A stretch of 64,000 nt of DNA, taken from the NCBI RefSeq assembly GCF_006094395.1, contig NZ_CP035291.1:868001-932000 (forward strand). The letters are read 5' to 3'. Shown here one piece after another: positions 45,140-56,882 of this stretch. The translations under genes and the position numbers were made by a program. The stretch is from Staphylococcus haemolyticus (GTDB taxonomy: Bacteria; Bacillota; Bacilli; Staphylococcales; Staphylococcaceae). The notes under the pieces were generated by a model. The model ran no database searches and had not been told where the DNA came from. It saw only the letters and a list, made by a program, of their open reading frames with translations. How positions within the stretch are numbered: position 1 is the first letter of the stretch; each line of letters opens with the position of its first letter.

Positions 45140-46671
45140 TAGTGATTACCTTCCTTTTTGTTAATTTCACTAGCGTATTTAGCATGTGCTTCTACATATG
45201 CTTTGCAAGAGGCATATAACACATCATGATCAATACCAATACCATTAACAGGTTGACCTTCAATAGTTAATGAAACATGTACTTCTGCTTGAGCGTCGGT
45301 ACCTTCAGTGACAGATTCAATACGGTAATCAATGAGTTCACTTTTATGTTTAAAAATGCGATCAACTGCATTATATATAGCCACAATTGACCCAGTTCCT
45401 ATACTTGAATCTTGATAAATATTACCATTTTTATCTTTTATAACGACAACAGCACTTTGTAAACCATTGGAAACAAACTGCAATTGAAGTGTATCAACTT
45501 GATAAATTGCATTTTGCTCATGTTCAGTACCTTGGATAATCGCATGTATATCTCGATCAGTTACACTTTTCTTTTTATCAGCAATGGCTTTGAATTGTTT
45601 AAATAATTCAGCTTGATTTTGTGGTTCAATATCGTATCCTAAAGATTTTAATTTTTCAGCAAAAGCGTGTTTACCTGATAGTTTACCAAGAGGTAAATCA
45701 TTTTTACTAATACCAACAAGTTGTGGCGTCATGATTTCATAAGTTTCTGGATTTTTTAAAACACCATCTTGGTGAATGCCAGACTCATGACTAAAAGCAT
45801 TTTGACCAACAATGGCTTTATTTCTAGGAACGCGTATACCAGCATAGCGAGATATAATATCAGAAGTATTTTTTGTTTCTGATAGTTTCAATCGTGTTTC
45901 ATTACCATAGTGATCTTTACGGACATATAGTGCTAAAGCTAATTCTTCTATGGCAGTATTGCCCGCTCGTTCACCGATGCCATTTACTGTTCCTTCGATT
46001 CGTTTGGCACCATTTTCAATAGCAGCCAGACTATTAGCAACTGCCATTCCTAAATCATCATGACAATGTGCACTATAAGTAATGTCTTGTTTAGAGTTAA
46101 TGTTCTCAATCAAGGTTTTAAAAATTCGACCATATTCATTTGGATAACTATAACCGACTGTATCTGGGATGTTAATGATTGTAGCACCACAGTCTACTGC
46201 CATCTGTACACATTTTATTAAGAAATCTGTATCAGTTCTTGTGGCATCCTCAGGTGAAAATTGAACGACATCAAAGTATTGTTTGGCATAACTGACGTGC
46301 TCTTTAATTGATTCCAAGACCTGTTGTTGAGTCATTTTGAGTTTATGAGTTAAGTGAATGGGTGAAGTTGCTATAAAAACGTGAATAACTGGTTTTACAG
46401 CATCTTTTGTAGCTTCATAAACAGCATCGATATCTGATTTTTTACAGCGTGCTAACCCACATACAGCTGTTTTAGTTAAAGTATTTGATATAGCTTGAAC
46501 AGACTTAAAGCTACCTGCACTTGAAGCGGGAAAACCTGCTTCAAGTATATCTACACCCCATGTTTCTAACTGTTTGGCAATCTTTAATCGCTCGTCAAAA
46601 GAAAAGTTAACTCCAGGTGTTTGTTCACCGTCTCTTAATGTTGTATCAAAAATTTGAATATGGCTTTCCAT
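45139..46671 (-). CDS. leuA: 2-isopropylmalate synthase
   Basis: Condenses acetyl-CoA and 2-oxoisovalerate, the first leucine-specific step. 510 residues. The catalytic TIM barrel has [16 protein letters not shown] and [21 protein letters not shown] (metal-site His). The C-terminal regulatory domain (about 390-505) binds leucine. The ATG at 46671 is chosen (AAGGGG about 10 bp upstream, family start MESHIQIF); the in-frame TTG at 46680 would lie inside the ribosome-site spacing. Confidence 0.95.
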   Translation of the reverse strand: MESHIQIFDTTLRDGEQTPGVNFSFDERLKIAKQLETWGVDILEAGFPASSAGSFKSVQAISNTLTKTAVCGLARCKKSDIDAVYEATKDAVKPVIHVFIATSPIHLTHKLKMTQQQVLESIKEHVSYAKQYFDVVQFSPEDATRTDTDFLIKCVQMAVDCGATIINIPDTVGYSYPNEYGRIFKTLIENINSKQDITYSAHCHDDLGMAVANSLAAIENGAKRIEGTVNGIGERAGNTAIEELALALYVRKDHYGNETRLKLSETKNTSDIISRYAGIRVPRNKAIVGQNAFSHESGIHQDGVLKNPETYEIMTPQLVGISKNDLPLGKLSGKHAFAEKLKSLGYDIEPQNQAELFKQFKAIADKKKSVTDRDIHAIIQGTEHEQNAIYQVDTLQLQFVSNGLQSAVVVIKDKNGNIYQDSSIGTGSIVAIYNAVDRIFKHKSELIDYRIESVTEGTDAQAEVHVSLTIEGQPVNGIGIDHDVLYASCKAYVEAHAKYASEINKKEGNH

Positions 46672-46691
46672 CTTTAACAACCCCTTAGCAT

Positions 46692-47762
<1,071 letters not shown>

Positions 47763-47830
47763 TTATCTAAATTATGTGATGTTAGTGGTTATTTATTTAA
47801 TTATACTAGCGCATCAATATACAGCTTATC

Positions 47831-48073
47831 TCAGTTCTGACTAATATCTTGAACTTCGAGTACACTGACTTGTTTTTTTAACTTCGCAATTAAAATTTTA
47901 AATATAGCTTCATCTTCAATATCTGCAGTAATTTGCATATCAGAGATACCTTTTTCTTGAGATGGTTTAACTGTTAATTCATTAATATTATATTGTAGTC
48001 TAACGAATGCACTTGTAATTCTGTTTAATGTGCTCACTTGATCGGTTACTTTTAAATGTAAAATTCGTTTCAT
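47831..48073 (-). CDS. ilvN: Acetolactate synthase small (regulatory) subunit, short form
   Basis: 80-residue single ACT domain (MKRILHLKVTDQVSTLNRITSAFVRLQYNINELTVKPS). It is about half the size of E. coli or Bacillus IlvH because the second domain is absent; staphylococci commonly have this short type. It overlaps ilvB by 4 bp (ATGA). It probably binds IlvB and mediates branched-chain feedback, with valine as the usual effector. Confidence 0.85.
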   Translation of the reverse strand: MKRILHLKVTDQVSTLNRITSAFVRLQYNINELTVKPSQEKGISDMQITADIEDEAIFKILIAKLKKQVSVLEVQDISQN

Positions 48074-49845
48074 TCTAACCCCTCCATTTCATGGTTCGCT
48101 TTGCCACTTGGGATCATAGGATTAACTGGTTCAGTAGGTGAGATTCTAACTTCGATTAGCGCAGGTCCACTATAATTAAATGCTGAATCAAGTGTTTTAG
48201 TTAGTTTATTTGGATGATCAATTAAGAAACCTTTAACACCATATGCTTCTGCCATCTTCATGAAGTCAGGTTGATCATTAAATACTGAATGAGAGAATCG
48301 GTGGTTAAAGAATTTGTCTTGCCACTGTTTAACCATACCTAATGTGCCATTATTGATTAGAACGATTTTTACGTTGAGTCCGTATTCAGGCAGTAACGCT
48401 ATTTCCTGATTTGTCATTTGAAAACCACCATCACCAACAAAGCAAATAACTGTTTTATCAGGTTCAGCTAATTGAGCACCGATAGCTGATGGAATACCAA
48501 ATCCCATAGTACCTAAACCACCGCTAGTAACCCATTGACCATGATGTTTGAATGGATAAAATTGAGCTGCCCACATTTGATGTTGACCAACATCAGTAGT
48601 AACTATAGCTTCACCGTTTGTAATTTTTCCGATATATTCAATAGCTTCTTGAGGTTTGCAAAATGTGTCATCAGTTTTTTTATATTTAAAAGGATGTTTG
48701 TGCTTATTTTCAATACAATGGTTAACCCAGTGTTCATGGGAAGTTTTATTTGTAAATCTTTGAGATAAAGCTTCGAGTACTTTTTTACAGTCAGCAACTA
48801 TCCCTAAGTCAGTCGAAATCACCTTGTTAATTTCTGATTCATCAATATCCACATGAACTACGGTTGCATGAGGAGCAAATTCATTAGGATTACTTGCTAA
48901 TCTATCATCAAACCGACTACCTAAATTAATTAATAAATCACATTCGGTTAAAGCCATATTACTTGCATAGGAGCCATGCATACCTCCCATACCTAGAAAT
49001 AGTGGATTGTCATAAGGAATAGCTCCCAGACCTAAAAGTGTAGTAGCTACTGGAATTTGATGTTTAGTTACAAATTGAGTTAATAATTCATTAGATTGTG
49101 AATGATTAATGCCAGCGCCTGCTAAGATAAGTGGTTGCTTTGCATTATCTAAATATTGAATTAATTGACTAATATCTTTATCTTTAGGATTTACAGTGAC
49201 ATCATATGCCGGTAAGTCCACTTCATTTACAAGTGGTGCAGATGTTTTAAGTACACCCATATCTTTAGGAAAATCTATAACTACAGGGCCTTTGCGTCCA
49301 GAATTTGCTAAGTAAAATGCTTCATGAACGATTCTTGGAATATCATTTACATTTTTAACTTGGAAATTAGCTTTTGTAATTGGTGTAGTCATAGAAAGTA
49401 AATCTGCTTCTTGAAAAGTGTCTTTACCAATTCCTGGTGTTGCTACTTGTCCAGTGAATACTACTAAGGGGAGGGAATCACAGTACGCATCTGTTATACC
49501 GGTAATCGCATTTGTAGCGCCAGGACCACTTGTTACAACCACTACACCAGTTTTGCCAGATACTCTTGCATAACCTTCTGCAGCGTGAGTAGCACCTTGT
49601 TCATGTCTTGCTAAGATGTGTTTAATTTTCCCATCATAGAAAGTGTCATATAATGGTAAAACTGCGCCACCAGGATAACCGAATATGAAATCAACATCTT
49701 CATGTAATAATGCCTCTACTAAAAGTTCTGAACCGGATCTGAAATTATTATTTGCGTCTAAATCACTATCTTCTTTTAGACTAGTCTGTTTTGAATAGTC
49801 CATAGCATCAGGACTTACTACGCTACTTTCCTTTTTACTTGTCAT
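48070..49845 (-). CDS. ilvB: Acetolactate synthase large subunit
   Basis: ThDP-dependent enzyme making acetolactate or acetohydroxybutyrate. 591 residues. ThDP Glu is in VDFIFGYPGGAVLPLYD..RHEQGATHAAEGYAR; FAD-type middle domain; GDGGFQMTNQEIALLPEYGLNVKIVLINN is the ThDP/Mg motif. The first 35 residues are a variable, charged extension. ATG at 49845 chosen (AGAGGAG 9 bp upstream); the frame is open to TTG 49854 without a better site. Confidence 0.95.
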   Translation of the reverse strand: MTSKKESSVVSPDAMDYSKQTSLKEDSDLDANNNFRSGSELLVEALLHEDVDFIFGYPGGAVLPLYDTFYDGKIKHILARHEQGATHAAEGYARVSGKTGVVVVTSGPGATNAITGITDAYCDSLPLVVFTGQVATPGIGKDTFQEADLLSMTTPITKANFQVKNVNDIPRIVHEAFYLANSGRKGPVVIDFPKDMGVLKTSAPLVNEVDLPAYDVTVNPKDKDISQLIQYLDNAKQPLILAGAGINHSQSNELLTQFVTKHQIPVATTLLGLGAIPYDNPLFLGMGGMHGSYASNMALTECDLLINLGSRFDDRLASNPNEFAPHATVVHVDIDESEINKVISTDLGIVADCKKVLEALSQRFTNKTSHEHWVNHCIENKHKHPFKYKKTDDTFCKPQEAIEYIGKITNGEAIVTTDVGQHQMWAAQFYPFKHHGQWVTSGGLGTMGFGIPSAIGAQLAEPDKTVICFVGDGGFQMTNQEIALLPEYGLNVKIVLINNGTLGMVKQWQDKFFNHRFSHSVFNDQPDFMKMAEAYGVKGFLIDHPNKLTKTLDSAFNYSGPALIEVRISPTEPVNPMIPSGKANHEMEGLE

Positions 49846-49863
49846 GTTGAACAACTCCTCTAG

Positions 49864-51552
49864 TTATATTAGATTTTCGGGAACTTGCATAATACCACCA
49901 GTATTCGCACTAGTGACCAAAGCAGTATATCTTGCCAGATAACCTGATTTCACTTTTGCCTTAAAAGGTTGTAATGCTTCTTTACGATGATTAAGTTCTT
50001 CTTTAGTTTGATTAACATTTAAAGTTCGATTGATTAAATCAATAGTAACTTCATCGCCGTCTTTAATGAGTCCAATAGGTCCATCTGAAGCTGCTTCTGG
50101 TGAAATGTGGCCGACAGCGATACCTCTCGTTGCACCAGAGAATCTACCATCAGTTATTAATGCGACATCTTTACCTAAACCTCTACCTACAATTGAAGAA
50201 GTAGGGGCTAACATTTCAGGCATTCCTGGTCCACCTTTAGGACCTTCATATCGAATAACAACGACATGACCTTCGCGTACGATTTTATTATCAATTGCTT
50301 CAACAGCTTCATCGTGTGAATTGAAACAAATTGCTTTACCAGTAAATGTCTTAATAGAAGGATCAACGCCACCAACTTTAATAACAGCCCCTTTAGGCGC
50401 TATATTTCCAAATAATATTGAGAGACCACCTTGCTTATCATAAGAATCATCTAGTGAATGAATGACATCAAAATTCTTAATTTCTTTACCTTCATTATTT
50501 TCACGAAGTGTTTTTCCAGTAACTGTGAGTCTATCTGGATGTAATGTTCCTTCTTTTTTCATCAATTCATTGATGATAGCTGGACAACCACCTGCTTCGT
50601 GGACATCATGCATAGAATATGAAGAACTTGGCGCAATCTTAGATAAATAAGGCGTCTTTTTAGCGATTTCATTGATGCGTTCCAAATCGTAATCAATTCC
50701 AGCTTCGTTTGCAATGGCAAGCGTATGTAATACTGTGTTAGTTGAACCACCCATCGCCATATCAAGTGCAAATGCATCATCGATAGCTTCTCGAGTTACG
50801 ATATCAAGTGGTTTGATATCTTTTTTGATATTATCTACTAATTTAAATGCAGCTTCACGAATCATTTCTCTTCTTTGTTCGCTTACTGCTAAAGCTGTAC
50901 CGTTATATGGTAGTGCTAAGCCTAAGACTTCCATTAAACAATTCATTGAGTTTGCAGTAAACATTCCCGCGCAAGAACCACAAGTAGGGCAGGCGTTTTG
51001 TTCCATATCTAAAAATGCTTCTTTGGAGAGTTTACCTTCTTTAAATGCGCCAACCGCTTCAAACATTGATGATAATGTCAAAGCTTTACCTTGCGCTGAT
51101 AAACCAGCTTTCATAGGCCCACCAGAACAGAATATAGCTGGTACATTGGTTCTAACGGCAGCTAATAACATACCGGGTGTTATTTTGTCGCAATTAGGAA
51201 TGTAAAATACGCCATCGAACCAGTGCGCATTAATGACGGTCTCTGCAGCATCAGCAATGATTTCTCGAGAGGGTAGTGAGTAACGCATTCCAATGTGTCC
51301 CATAGCTATACCATCATCAACGCCAATAGTATTAAACTCGAAAGGTATAGCGCCTGCCTCACGAATAGCTTCTTTAGCAATGTCAGCCAATTCTCTTAAA
51401 TGCACATGTCCAGGTACAATATCGATATAAGAGTTACAAATTGCTACAAAAGGTTTGTTCATATCTGTAGGATTTTTAAGTGCGCCCGTGGCGTGTAAAA
51501 GACTTCGAGCAGGTGCTTGATGATCACCTTTTTTTATCATGTCACTTCTCAT
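49864..51552 (-). CDS. ilvD: Dihydroxy-acid dehydratase
   Basis: Fe-S enzyme giving the 2-oxo acids of valine and isoleucine. 562 residues. Cluster cysteines are in [13 protein letters not shown] and [26 protein letters not shown]-terminal [16 protein letters not shown] block present. The ATG at 51552 with GGGGGAA upstream gives the family N terminus [20 protein letters not shown]. It is the first structural gene of the operon behind the attenuator. Confidence 0.96.
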   Translation of the reverse strand: MRSDMIKKGDHQAPARSLLHATGALKNPTDMNKPFVAICNSYIDIVPGHVHLRELADIAKEAIREAGAIPFEFNTIGVDDGIAMGHIGMRYSLPSREIIADAAETVINAHWFDGVFYIPNCDKITPGMLLAAVRTNVPAIFCSGGPMKAGLSAQGKALTLSSMFEAVGAFKEGKLSKEAFLDMEQNACPTCGSCAGMFTANSMNCLMEVLGLALPYNGTALAVSEQRREMIREAAFKLVDNIKKDIKPLDIVTREAIDDAFALDMAMGGSTNTVLHTLAIANEAGIDYDLERINEIAKKTPYLSKIAPSSSYSMHDVHEAGGCPAIINELMKKEGTLHPDRLTVTGKTLRENNEGKEIKNFDVIHSLDDSYDKQGGLSILFGNIAPKGAVIKVGGVDPSIKTFTGKAICFNSHDEAVEAIDNKIVREGHVVVIRYEGPKGGPGMPEMLAPTSSIVGRGLGKDVALITDGRFSGATRGIAVGHISPEAASDGPIGLIKDGDEVTIDLINRTLNVNQTKEELNHRKEALQPFKAKVKSGYLARYTALVTSANTGGIMQVPENLI

Positions 51553-51590
51553 AAATAATTCCCCCATAAAACACAATAAGTTTAAAACAT

Positions 51591-51654
51591 AAAAAGACGC
51601 CCCAATTTATGATTGGGACGTCTATAAGTCCCATTCAATGAGAAATAGGACTTA
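51591..51654 (-). promoter_or_regulatory. ilv-leu attenuator: terminator and competing helices
   Basis: Minus-strand RNA. Terminator AGACGTCCCAAT / ATTGGGGCGTCT (one G.U) at 51595-51623 plus T5. Upstream helix TAAGTCC / GGACTTA at 51625-51654. A third helix TGGGAC / GTCCCA (51614-51619 with 51628-51633) is incompatible with both and would be the antiterminator. A further helix TTTAGTA / TACTAAA (51659-51681) covers the leader stop codon. Leucine-rich leader attenuation of this operon is known in S. aureus. Confidence 0.8.
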
Positions 51655-51676
51655 AACATTTAGTAACAGATAATTA

Positions 51677-51748
51677 CTAAAGTTCCAGCCCTTGCGAGTA
51701 TAATAAAATAATTAAATTGTCAGTTGGGTTATATGTTTGATTTGTCAT
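51677..51748 (-). CDS. ilv-leu leader peptide (23 residues)
   Basis: ATG at 51748 after AAGGAAGGAG, ending at TAG 51677-51679. The peptide starts MTNQTYNPTDN and contains the run LIILL (codons TTA ATT ATT TTA TTA) followed by YSQGLEL. Five branched-chain codons in a row, just before a terminator, mark it as an attenuator leader sensing leucine and isoleucine. A translated role is inferred. Confidence 0.85.
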   Translation of the reverse strand: MTNQTYNPTDNLIILLYSQGLEL

Positions 51749-51791
51749 TTTAATATACTCCTTCCTTGAATGGTTATATTAGAATAGTTAG

Positions 51792-51873
51792 AATTGTTTA
51801 AAAATTCGATAAACTTAATTTACTATATCATTTTTATTAAGTCAATAGCCTTTTTAAGAATTTTCTAACAACT
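51792..51873 (-). promoter_or_regulatory. ilv-leu promoter with two candidate CodY boxes
   Basis: Promoter on the minus strand: TTGACT (51840-51845), 17-bp spacer, TAAATT (51817-51822). Two 15-bp sites match the CodY motif AATTTTCWGAAAATT in 12 positions each: AATTTTCTAACAACT (51859-51873), upstream of -35, and AATTGTTTAAAAATT (51792-51806), just after the start site. CodY control of ilv-leu is established in staphylococci. Confidence 0.65.
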
Positions 51874-52048
51874 TCATCTCATCATTCTTTTGTTGAGTAT
51901 AGGGAAATTGTTTAAGGAATTTGTTATAATTAGTAAGTTAAAATTTTTATGACTTAATTTAGTTTGAGAGAATAAAATAAGTTACCATAAGTTCTGAAAT
52001 GGTCATGAATAATCATTTGATTTAAAAAAATTTGAAAGAGTGGGACTA

Positions 52049-52510
52049 ATGATAAGTATTAATAATTTGGATGAATTAAATCATTTTGCAAACGTGTTAG
52101 TTCGACACTTAGAGCCTAGTGATTTAATCCTTTTAAATGGCGACCTAGGGGCAGGTAAAACTACACTAACACAATTTATAGGTAAACATTTAGGAGTTAA
52201 GCGTAATATTAATTCTCCTACCTTTAATATTATAAAATCATATAAAGGGAGTAATTTAAAATTACATCATATGGACTGTTATCGTTTGGAAGATTCAGAT
52301 GAAGATCTAGGATTTGATGAATATTTTCAAGATGAGGGCATTACCATTATTGAATGGAGTCAATTTATTCAAGATTTATTACCTAAGGAACATTTAATAA
52401 TCAATATAGAAACTTTAAGTGAAACAAAAAGAACTATAAAATTAGAAGCCCAAGGAACCCATTATTTAAAAGTAAAGGAGGAAGTTGAAAGTGAATTTAT
52501 TAATGATTGA
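52049..52510 (+). CDS. tsaE: tRNA threonylcarbamoyladenosine biosynthesis ATPase TsaE
   Basis: P-loop ATPase that supports the TsaB-TsaD complex in t6A37 modification of tRNA. 153 residues. Walker A in LLNGDLGAGKTTLTQFIG; INSPTFNIIKSY and HHMDCYRLED are family motifs; the DEYF and IEWSQF blocks follow. The start at ATG 52049 is chosen by comparison with the family; the frame is open 9 bp further. The ribosome site is weak (AGAGTGG). It overlaps tsaB by 20 bp. Confidence 0.93.
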   Translation: MISINNLDELNHFANVLVRHLEPSDLILLNGDLGAGKTTLTQFIGKHLGVKRNINSPTFNIIKSYKGSNLKLHHMDCYRLEDSDEDLGFDEYFQDEGITIIEWSQFIQDLLPKEHLIINIETLSETKRTIKLEAQGTHYLKVKEEVESEFIND

Positions 52511-53156
52511 TACATCTAATCAACCGATGTCAATCGCAATCATGCAAGATGATACCGTCTTGGCAGAAACTACGTCGGAAGATAAAAGAGATCATTCGAG
52601 TCAACTTATGCCTGGTATTCAGCACTTATTTGAAGAAGCAAAAATTGAAAAAAATGATATTGATGGGATTGTAGTTGCTAAGGGTCCAGGTTCCTATACT
52701 GGAGTTAGAATTGGCGTAACCACCGCTAAAACGTTGGCCTATGCATTAAATACTAAATTATATGGTGTATCATCTTTAGCAGCATTAGCTGCAACAGTGA
52801 AGAATGATAAACAAAAATTATTAGTTCCAATCATTGATGCGCGTCGTGAAGCGGTATACACTGGTGTTTATCAAAACGTTGATGGAAATATAACAACTAT
52901 TATAAAAGATCAATATTTACCTATTGAAGAATTAAAAAAGCAATTAACTGAAATGAACCAACCATTTCTTTATGTTGGTAGAGATGCTGATAAGTTATCC
53001 GAACACCTAGGTGGAGAAATAAAAAATAATTTACCTCATGCTCCAACTATGAAACAACTCATAACTAAAAGTGAACCGATTCATACATTTGTTCCTAATT
53101 ATATTAAACTATCAGAGGCTGAAAGAAATTGGCTAAACCAACAGAAGCAGAATTAA
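52491..53156 (+). CDS. tsaB: tRNA threonylcarbamoyladenosine biosynthesis protein TsaB
   Basis: Inactive ASKHA-fold partner that dimerises with TsaD. 221 residues. LLMIDTSNQPMSIAI, VVAKGPGSYTGVRIGVTTAKTLAYAL and IIDARREAVYTGVY are diagnostic. Start is GTG at 52491 (AAGGAGG 12 bp upstream); the TTG at 52485 is too close to the ribosome site. It overlaps tsaE upstream and rimI downstream, so the four genes form one tight operon. Confidence 0.94.
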   Translation: MNLLMIDTSNQPMSIAIMQDDTVLAETTSEDKRDHSSQLMPGIQHLFEEAKIEKNDIDGIVVAKGPGSYTGVRIGVTTAKTLAYALNTKLYGVSSLAALAATVKNDKQKLLVPIIDARREAVYTGVYQNVDGNITTIIKDQYLPIEELKKQLTEMNQPFLYVGRDADKLSEHLGGEIKNNLPHAPTMKQLITKSEPIHTFVPNYIKLSEAERNWLNQQKQN

Positions 53157-53593
53157 CAATTAGAGCAATGCAAGTAGATGATGTCCCCAGTGTATTCGAT
53201 ATAGAACGAGATAGTTTCAATGATAGTTCGTGGACAATTGATGCATTTTATCATGAATTGAATGAAAATAACTTTGCTAAATATTTTGTAATTGTTTTTG
53301 AAAATGAAATTATCGGATATCTAGGACTATGGATGGTTATTGATCAAGCTCAAATTACAACGATAGCAATTCGTAAAGACTCTAGAGGTTATGGACTGGG
53401 ACAATTATTATTAAAGTATGTAATGGATTATGCAAGCCATTCATGTGAAGTGATGAGTTTGGAAGTTAGGATAGATAATGTAATTGCGCAACATGTTTAT
53501 ACTAATTTGGGTTTTCAATTTGGAGGTAAACGTAAAAATTATTATGGAGAAGGCGAGGATGCAATGGTAATGTGGGTGAACTTAAATGAATAA
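53129..53593 (+). CDS. rimI: Ribosomal-protein-alanine N-acetyltransferase
   Basis: GNAT-family acetyltransferase; RimI acetylates the N terminus of ribosomal protein S18. 154 residues. The acetyl-CoA loop is [18 protein letters not shown], and the C-terminal motif [32 protein letters not shown] is the RimI signature. Starts at TTG 53129 (GAGGCTGAAAG upstream), overlapping tsaB by 28 bp and tsaD by 8 bp. The tsaB-rimI-tsaD order is common. Confidence 0.92.
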   Translation: MAKPTEAELTIRAMQVDDVPSVFDIERDSFNDSSWTIDAFYHELNENNFAKYFVIVFENEIIGYLGLWMVIDQAQITTIAIRKDSRGYGLGQLLLKYVMDYASHSCEVMSLEVRIDNVIAQHVYTNLGFQFGGKRKNYYGEGEDAMVMWVNLNE

Positions 53594-54614
53594 AGAAACA
53601 TTAATATTAGCAATAGAAACGAGTTGTGATGAAACAAGTGTAAGTGTCATTAAAAATGGAAATTCAATTTTATCTAATATTGTATTAAGTCAAATTGAGA
53701 GTCATAAGCGTTTCGGTGGTGTTGTACCTGAAGTTGCAAGTCGACATCACGTTGAAGGGATTACGACAACGATTGAAGAAGCATTAACAACTGCAAATAT
53801 ATCAATGAATGATATTGATGCAATAGCAGTGACTCAAGGACCAGGATTAATTGGCGCATTACTTATCGGTATTAATGCAGCGAAAGCACTAGCTTTTGCT
53901 TATGACAAACCACTTATTCCTGTGCACCATATTGCAGGTCACATTTATGCCAATCATTTAGAAGAACCATTAACATTTCCATTAATTGCGCTAATTGTGT
54001 CAGGGGGGCATACTGAATTAGTATATATGAAATCTCATATGCATTTCGAAGTTATTGGTGAGACAAGAGATGATGCAGTGGGAGAGGCGTATGATAAAGT
54101 CGCTCGAACAATTGATTTACCATACCCAGGAGGGCCACAAATTGATAAATTAGCTCAATATGGTAAAGATACTTATGATTTTCCAAGAGTGTGGTTAGAA
54201 AAGGAAAGTTATGATTTTAGTTTTAGTGGATTGAAAAGTTCTGTTATAAATAAACTGCATAATTTGCGACAAAAGAATGAAGAAGTTGTAAAAGAAGATG
54301 TAGCAACTAGTTTTCAAAATAGTGTTGTAGACGTGTTAAGTACTAAAGCGATTAATGCATGTAAAGCCTATAAAGTTAACAGACTTATTGTTGCTGGAGG
54401 TGTTGCAAGTAATAAAGGATTGCGATACCGATTACAACAATTATGTGAAGATAATAATATTCATTTATCCATTCCAAGTCCTAAATTATGTACTGATAAT
54501 GCAGCAATGATTGGTGCTGCAGCATATTACTATTATCAGTCAGGAATTACAGCTAAGTTAGATTTGAATGGTGAAAATAATATGGATATAGAAGAAGCTA
54601 CTATAGAAGTTTAA
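53586..54614 (+). CDS. tsaD: tRNA N6-adenosine threonylcarbamoyltransferase
   Basis: Transfers the threonylcarbamoyl group to A37 of ANN-decoding tRNAs. 342 residues. Metal ligands [13 protein letters not shown] (HxxxH), [44 protein letters not shown] and [12 protein letters not shown] are all present. It starts at ATG 53586, overlapping rimI. Essential in most bacteria. The operon ends with a terminator at 54661. Confidence 0.96.
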   Translation: MNKETLILAIETSCDETSVSVIKNGNSILSNIVLSQIESHKRFGGVVPEVASRHHVEGITTTIEEALTTANISMNDIDAIAVTQGPGLIGALLIGINAAKALAFAYDKPLIPVHHIAGHIYANHLEEPLTFPLIALIVSGGHTELVYMKSHMHFEVIGETRDDAVGEAYDKVARTIDLPYPGGPQIDKLAQYGKDTYDFPRVWLEKESYDFSFSGLKSSVINKLHNLRQKNEEVVKEDVATSFQNSVVDVLSTKAINACKAYKVNRLIVAGGVASNKGLRYRLQQLCEDNNIHLSIPSPKLCTDNAAMIGAAAYYYYQSGITAKLDLNGENNMDIEEATIEV

Positions 54615-54660
54615 ATTTATATTATTTATTTAATCGAATTAATTATTTCAATAATCAAAA

Positions 54661-54712
54661 GGAACCTCTTTTAACGTAAGGATTAAGATCCACTGTTAAC
54701 AAGAGGTTTTTT
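54661..54712 (+). terminator. Intrinsic terminator of tsaE-tsaB-rimI-tsaD
   Basis: AACCTCTT / AAGAGGTT stem (extended by TTAAC / GTTAAC) with a T6 run. Confidence 0.85.
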
Positions 54713-54780
54713 ATTGAGATTAAAATAATTCAAAAGGTCAATAGGGAACGTTTGTACTTATCAACATTAAGTGTATAAGT

Positions 54781-54888
54781 TGTGGATAAACCGTTCTTAA
54801 CAATGTGGATATGAATTTAATTTTGTGTAAAAATCTTGTAAATGAATTTAAAATAAGTTGTGGATAAGTGGGATAACTATGTGGATAG
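54781..54888. other. Cluster of four DnaA boxes
   Basis: Four same-direction 9-mers: TGTGGATAA (54781-54789), TGTGGATAT (54804-54812), TGTGGATAA (54859-54867), TGTGGATAG (54880-54888). TGTGGATAA is the exact complement of the consensus TTATCCACA; the other two differ in the last base. They lie in the 331-bp gap after tsaD, which otherwise holds only the terminator. Confidence 0.75.
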
Positions 54889-54945
54889 CTGATAATATCG
54901 TATTTTAGCTGTTTATAACTTTTGTTGAAATTTGTATAAAAAAAT

Positions 54946-56882
54946 GAGTCTGGGACATAAACCCTAGAGAAATAGCCAGTAAATGAGTTTTAACAAATTC
55001 ATTTACTGGCTTCTTTATTTACAATACTCCGTATTGTTGGCTCGCTTTCTTAGGGGACAGCTTCAGCCTGTAGTCTTCAGCTTGTCCTGTTCCCTCAAGA
55101 GTCTCGCCAAAATACTTTGTATTTATATGTAATTTTACATTGTAATACTTTAAAAAAATAAAGCACTTTCGTATAATTTAATAAACATCACTAAACTAAA
55201 TTAACGAGGTGCCTTATGTATAAAAATTATAACATGACTCAACTTACTCTACCAATGGAAACTTCAGTTCTTATCCCCACAAATGATATTTCACGACATG
55301 TAAATGATATTGTTGAAACAATTCCTGACAATGAATTCGACGAATTCAGACATCACCGTGGTGCAACTTCGTACCATCCTAAAATGATGTTAAAAGTGAT
55401 TCTATATGCCTACACACAATCTGTATTCTCAGGTCGTAAAATAGAAAAAATGCTTAATGATAGCATCCGAATGATGTGGCTATCACAAAATCAAAAACCT
55501 TCTTATAAAACAATTAATCGATTTAGAGTAAATCCAAAAGTAGATGCTTTATTAGAATCTTTATTTATTCAATTTTACAGTCAGTGTGTAAAACAAAATC
55601 TTATAGATGATAAAGCTATTTTTATTGATGGTACAAAAATTGAAGCAAATGCCAATCGATATACATTTGTATGGAAAAAGAGTATTCAAAACCATGAATC
55701 AAAGATGAATGAGGATTCTAAAGCCCTCTACCATGAATTGGTAACCAATAAAATCATACCGGAAATTAAAGAAGATCATGATAATGAATTAACAAAAGAA
55801 GAAATAGATTTGATTGGTAGTCACTTAGATAAAGAAATCGAAGATTTAAACCAACATATCAACAATGAAAAATGTACTAAAACAAGAAAACAAATACGTC
55901 TCAAAAGAACTAAAATCAAAAAATACAAAAAGCAAATCAATGATTATTTTGAGCGAAAGTATCGATACGAATTTCAAAAATCTATTTTAAAGGATAGAAA
56001 TAGTTATTCTAAGACAGATCATGATGCGACATTTATGAGAATGAAAGAAGATCACATGAAAAATGGACAACTTAAGCCAGGGTATAATTTACAAATAGCG
56101 ACAAATTCCCAATTTGTTTTATCTTATAATGTGTATCAAAATCCAACGGATACTAGAACGATGATTCCATTTTTAAATTCAATTCAAGAGACCTACGGTC
56201 ATTTACCTGAATATATTGTAGCTGATGCAGGTTATGGTAGTGAATCAAATTATAAGGCAATTATAGATGACTTTAATCGAACGCCACTCATAACATATGG
56301 AATGTTTATAAAAGATAAAACTAAAAAATATAAAAGTGACATCTTTAATACTCAAAATTGGAACTATGACGAAATTAATGACGAATTCATTTGTCCGAAT
56401 AATAAACGGCTAGGTTTTAAAAGATATGCCTATCGTCATGATAAGTATGGTTATAAGCGAGACTTCAAATTATATGAATGTGATGATTGTTCAGAATGTC
56501 CTCTGAAAAATCAATGTATGAACTTCAATTCAAAAACAAACAAAAAAATAATGAAGAATTATAACTGGGAATATTTTAAATCCCAAATTAACAAAAAGCT
56601 TTCAGAACCAGAAACAAAAAATATCTACAGTCAAAGAAAAATTGATGTGGAACCTGTTTTTGGATTTATGAAGGCTATTTTGGGTTTCACTCGGATGTCT
56701 GTCCGAGGACTCAATAAAGTCAAAAGAGAACTTGGTTTTGTATTAATGGCACTTAATATAAGAAAAGTAGTAGCTCAACGAGCTGAAAATAATCAAAAAA
56801 TTTATAAAAAAGACAATTTCTATATTATTTCAATAGAAATTGTCTTTTTTTCACTTATCCAAGAACTTTATGTCCCGGACTC
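54946..56882 (+). mobile_element. IS1272 copy 3 (IS1182 family)
   Basis: 1937 bp with the same 16-bp ends as the other copies, 57 bp after the DnaA-box cluster, between convergent tsaD and the ABC-F gene. There is no direct target repeat, though AATGAGTCT occurs at the left edge and again just outside the right end (56892-56900). Confidence 0.95.

Noticed and set aside
51892..52048. A second leader or small RNA between the ilv-leu promoter and tsaE
   Set aside because: AT-rich DNA only, with no hairpin plus T-run and no frame with a ribosome site.
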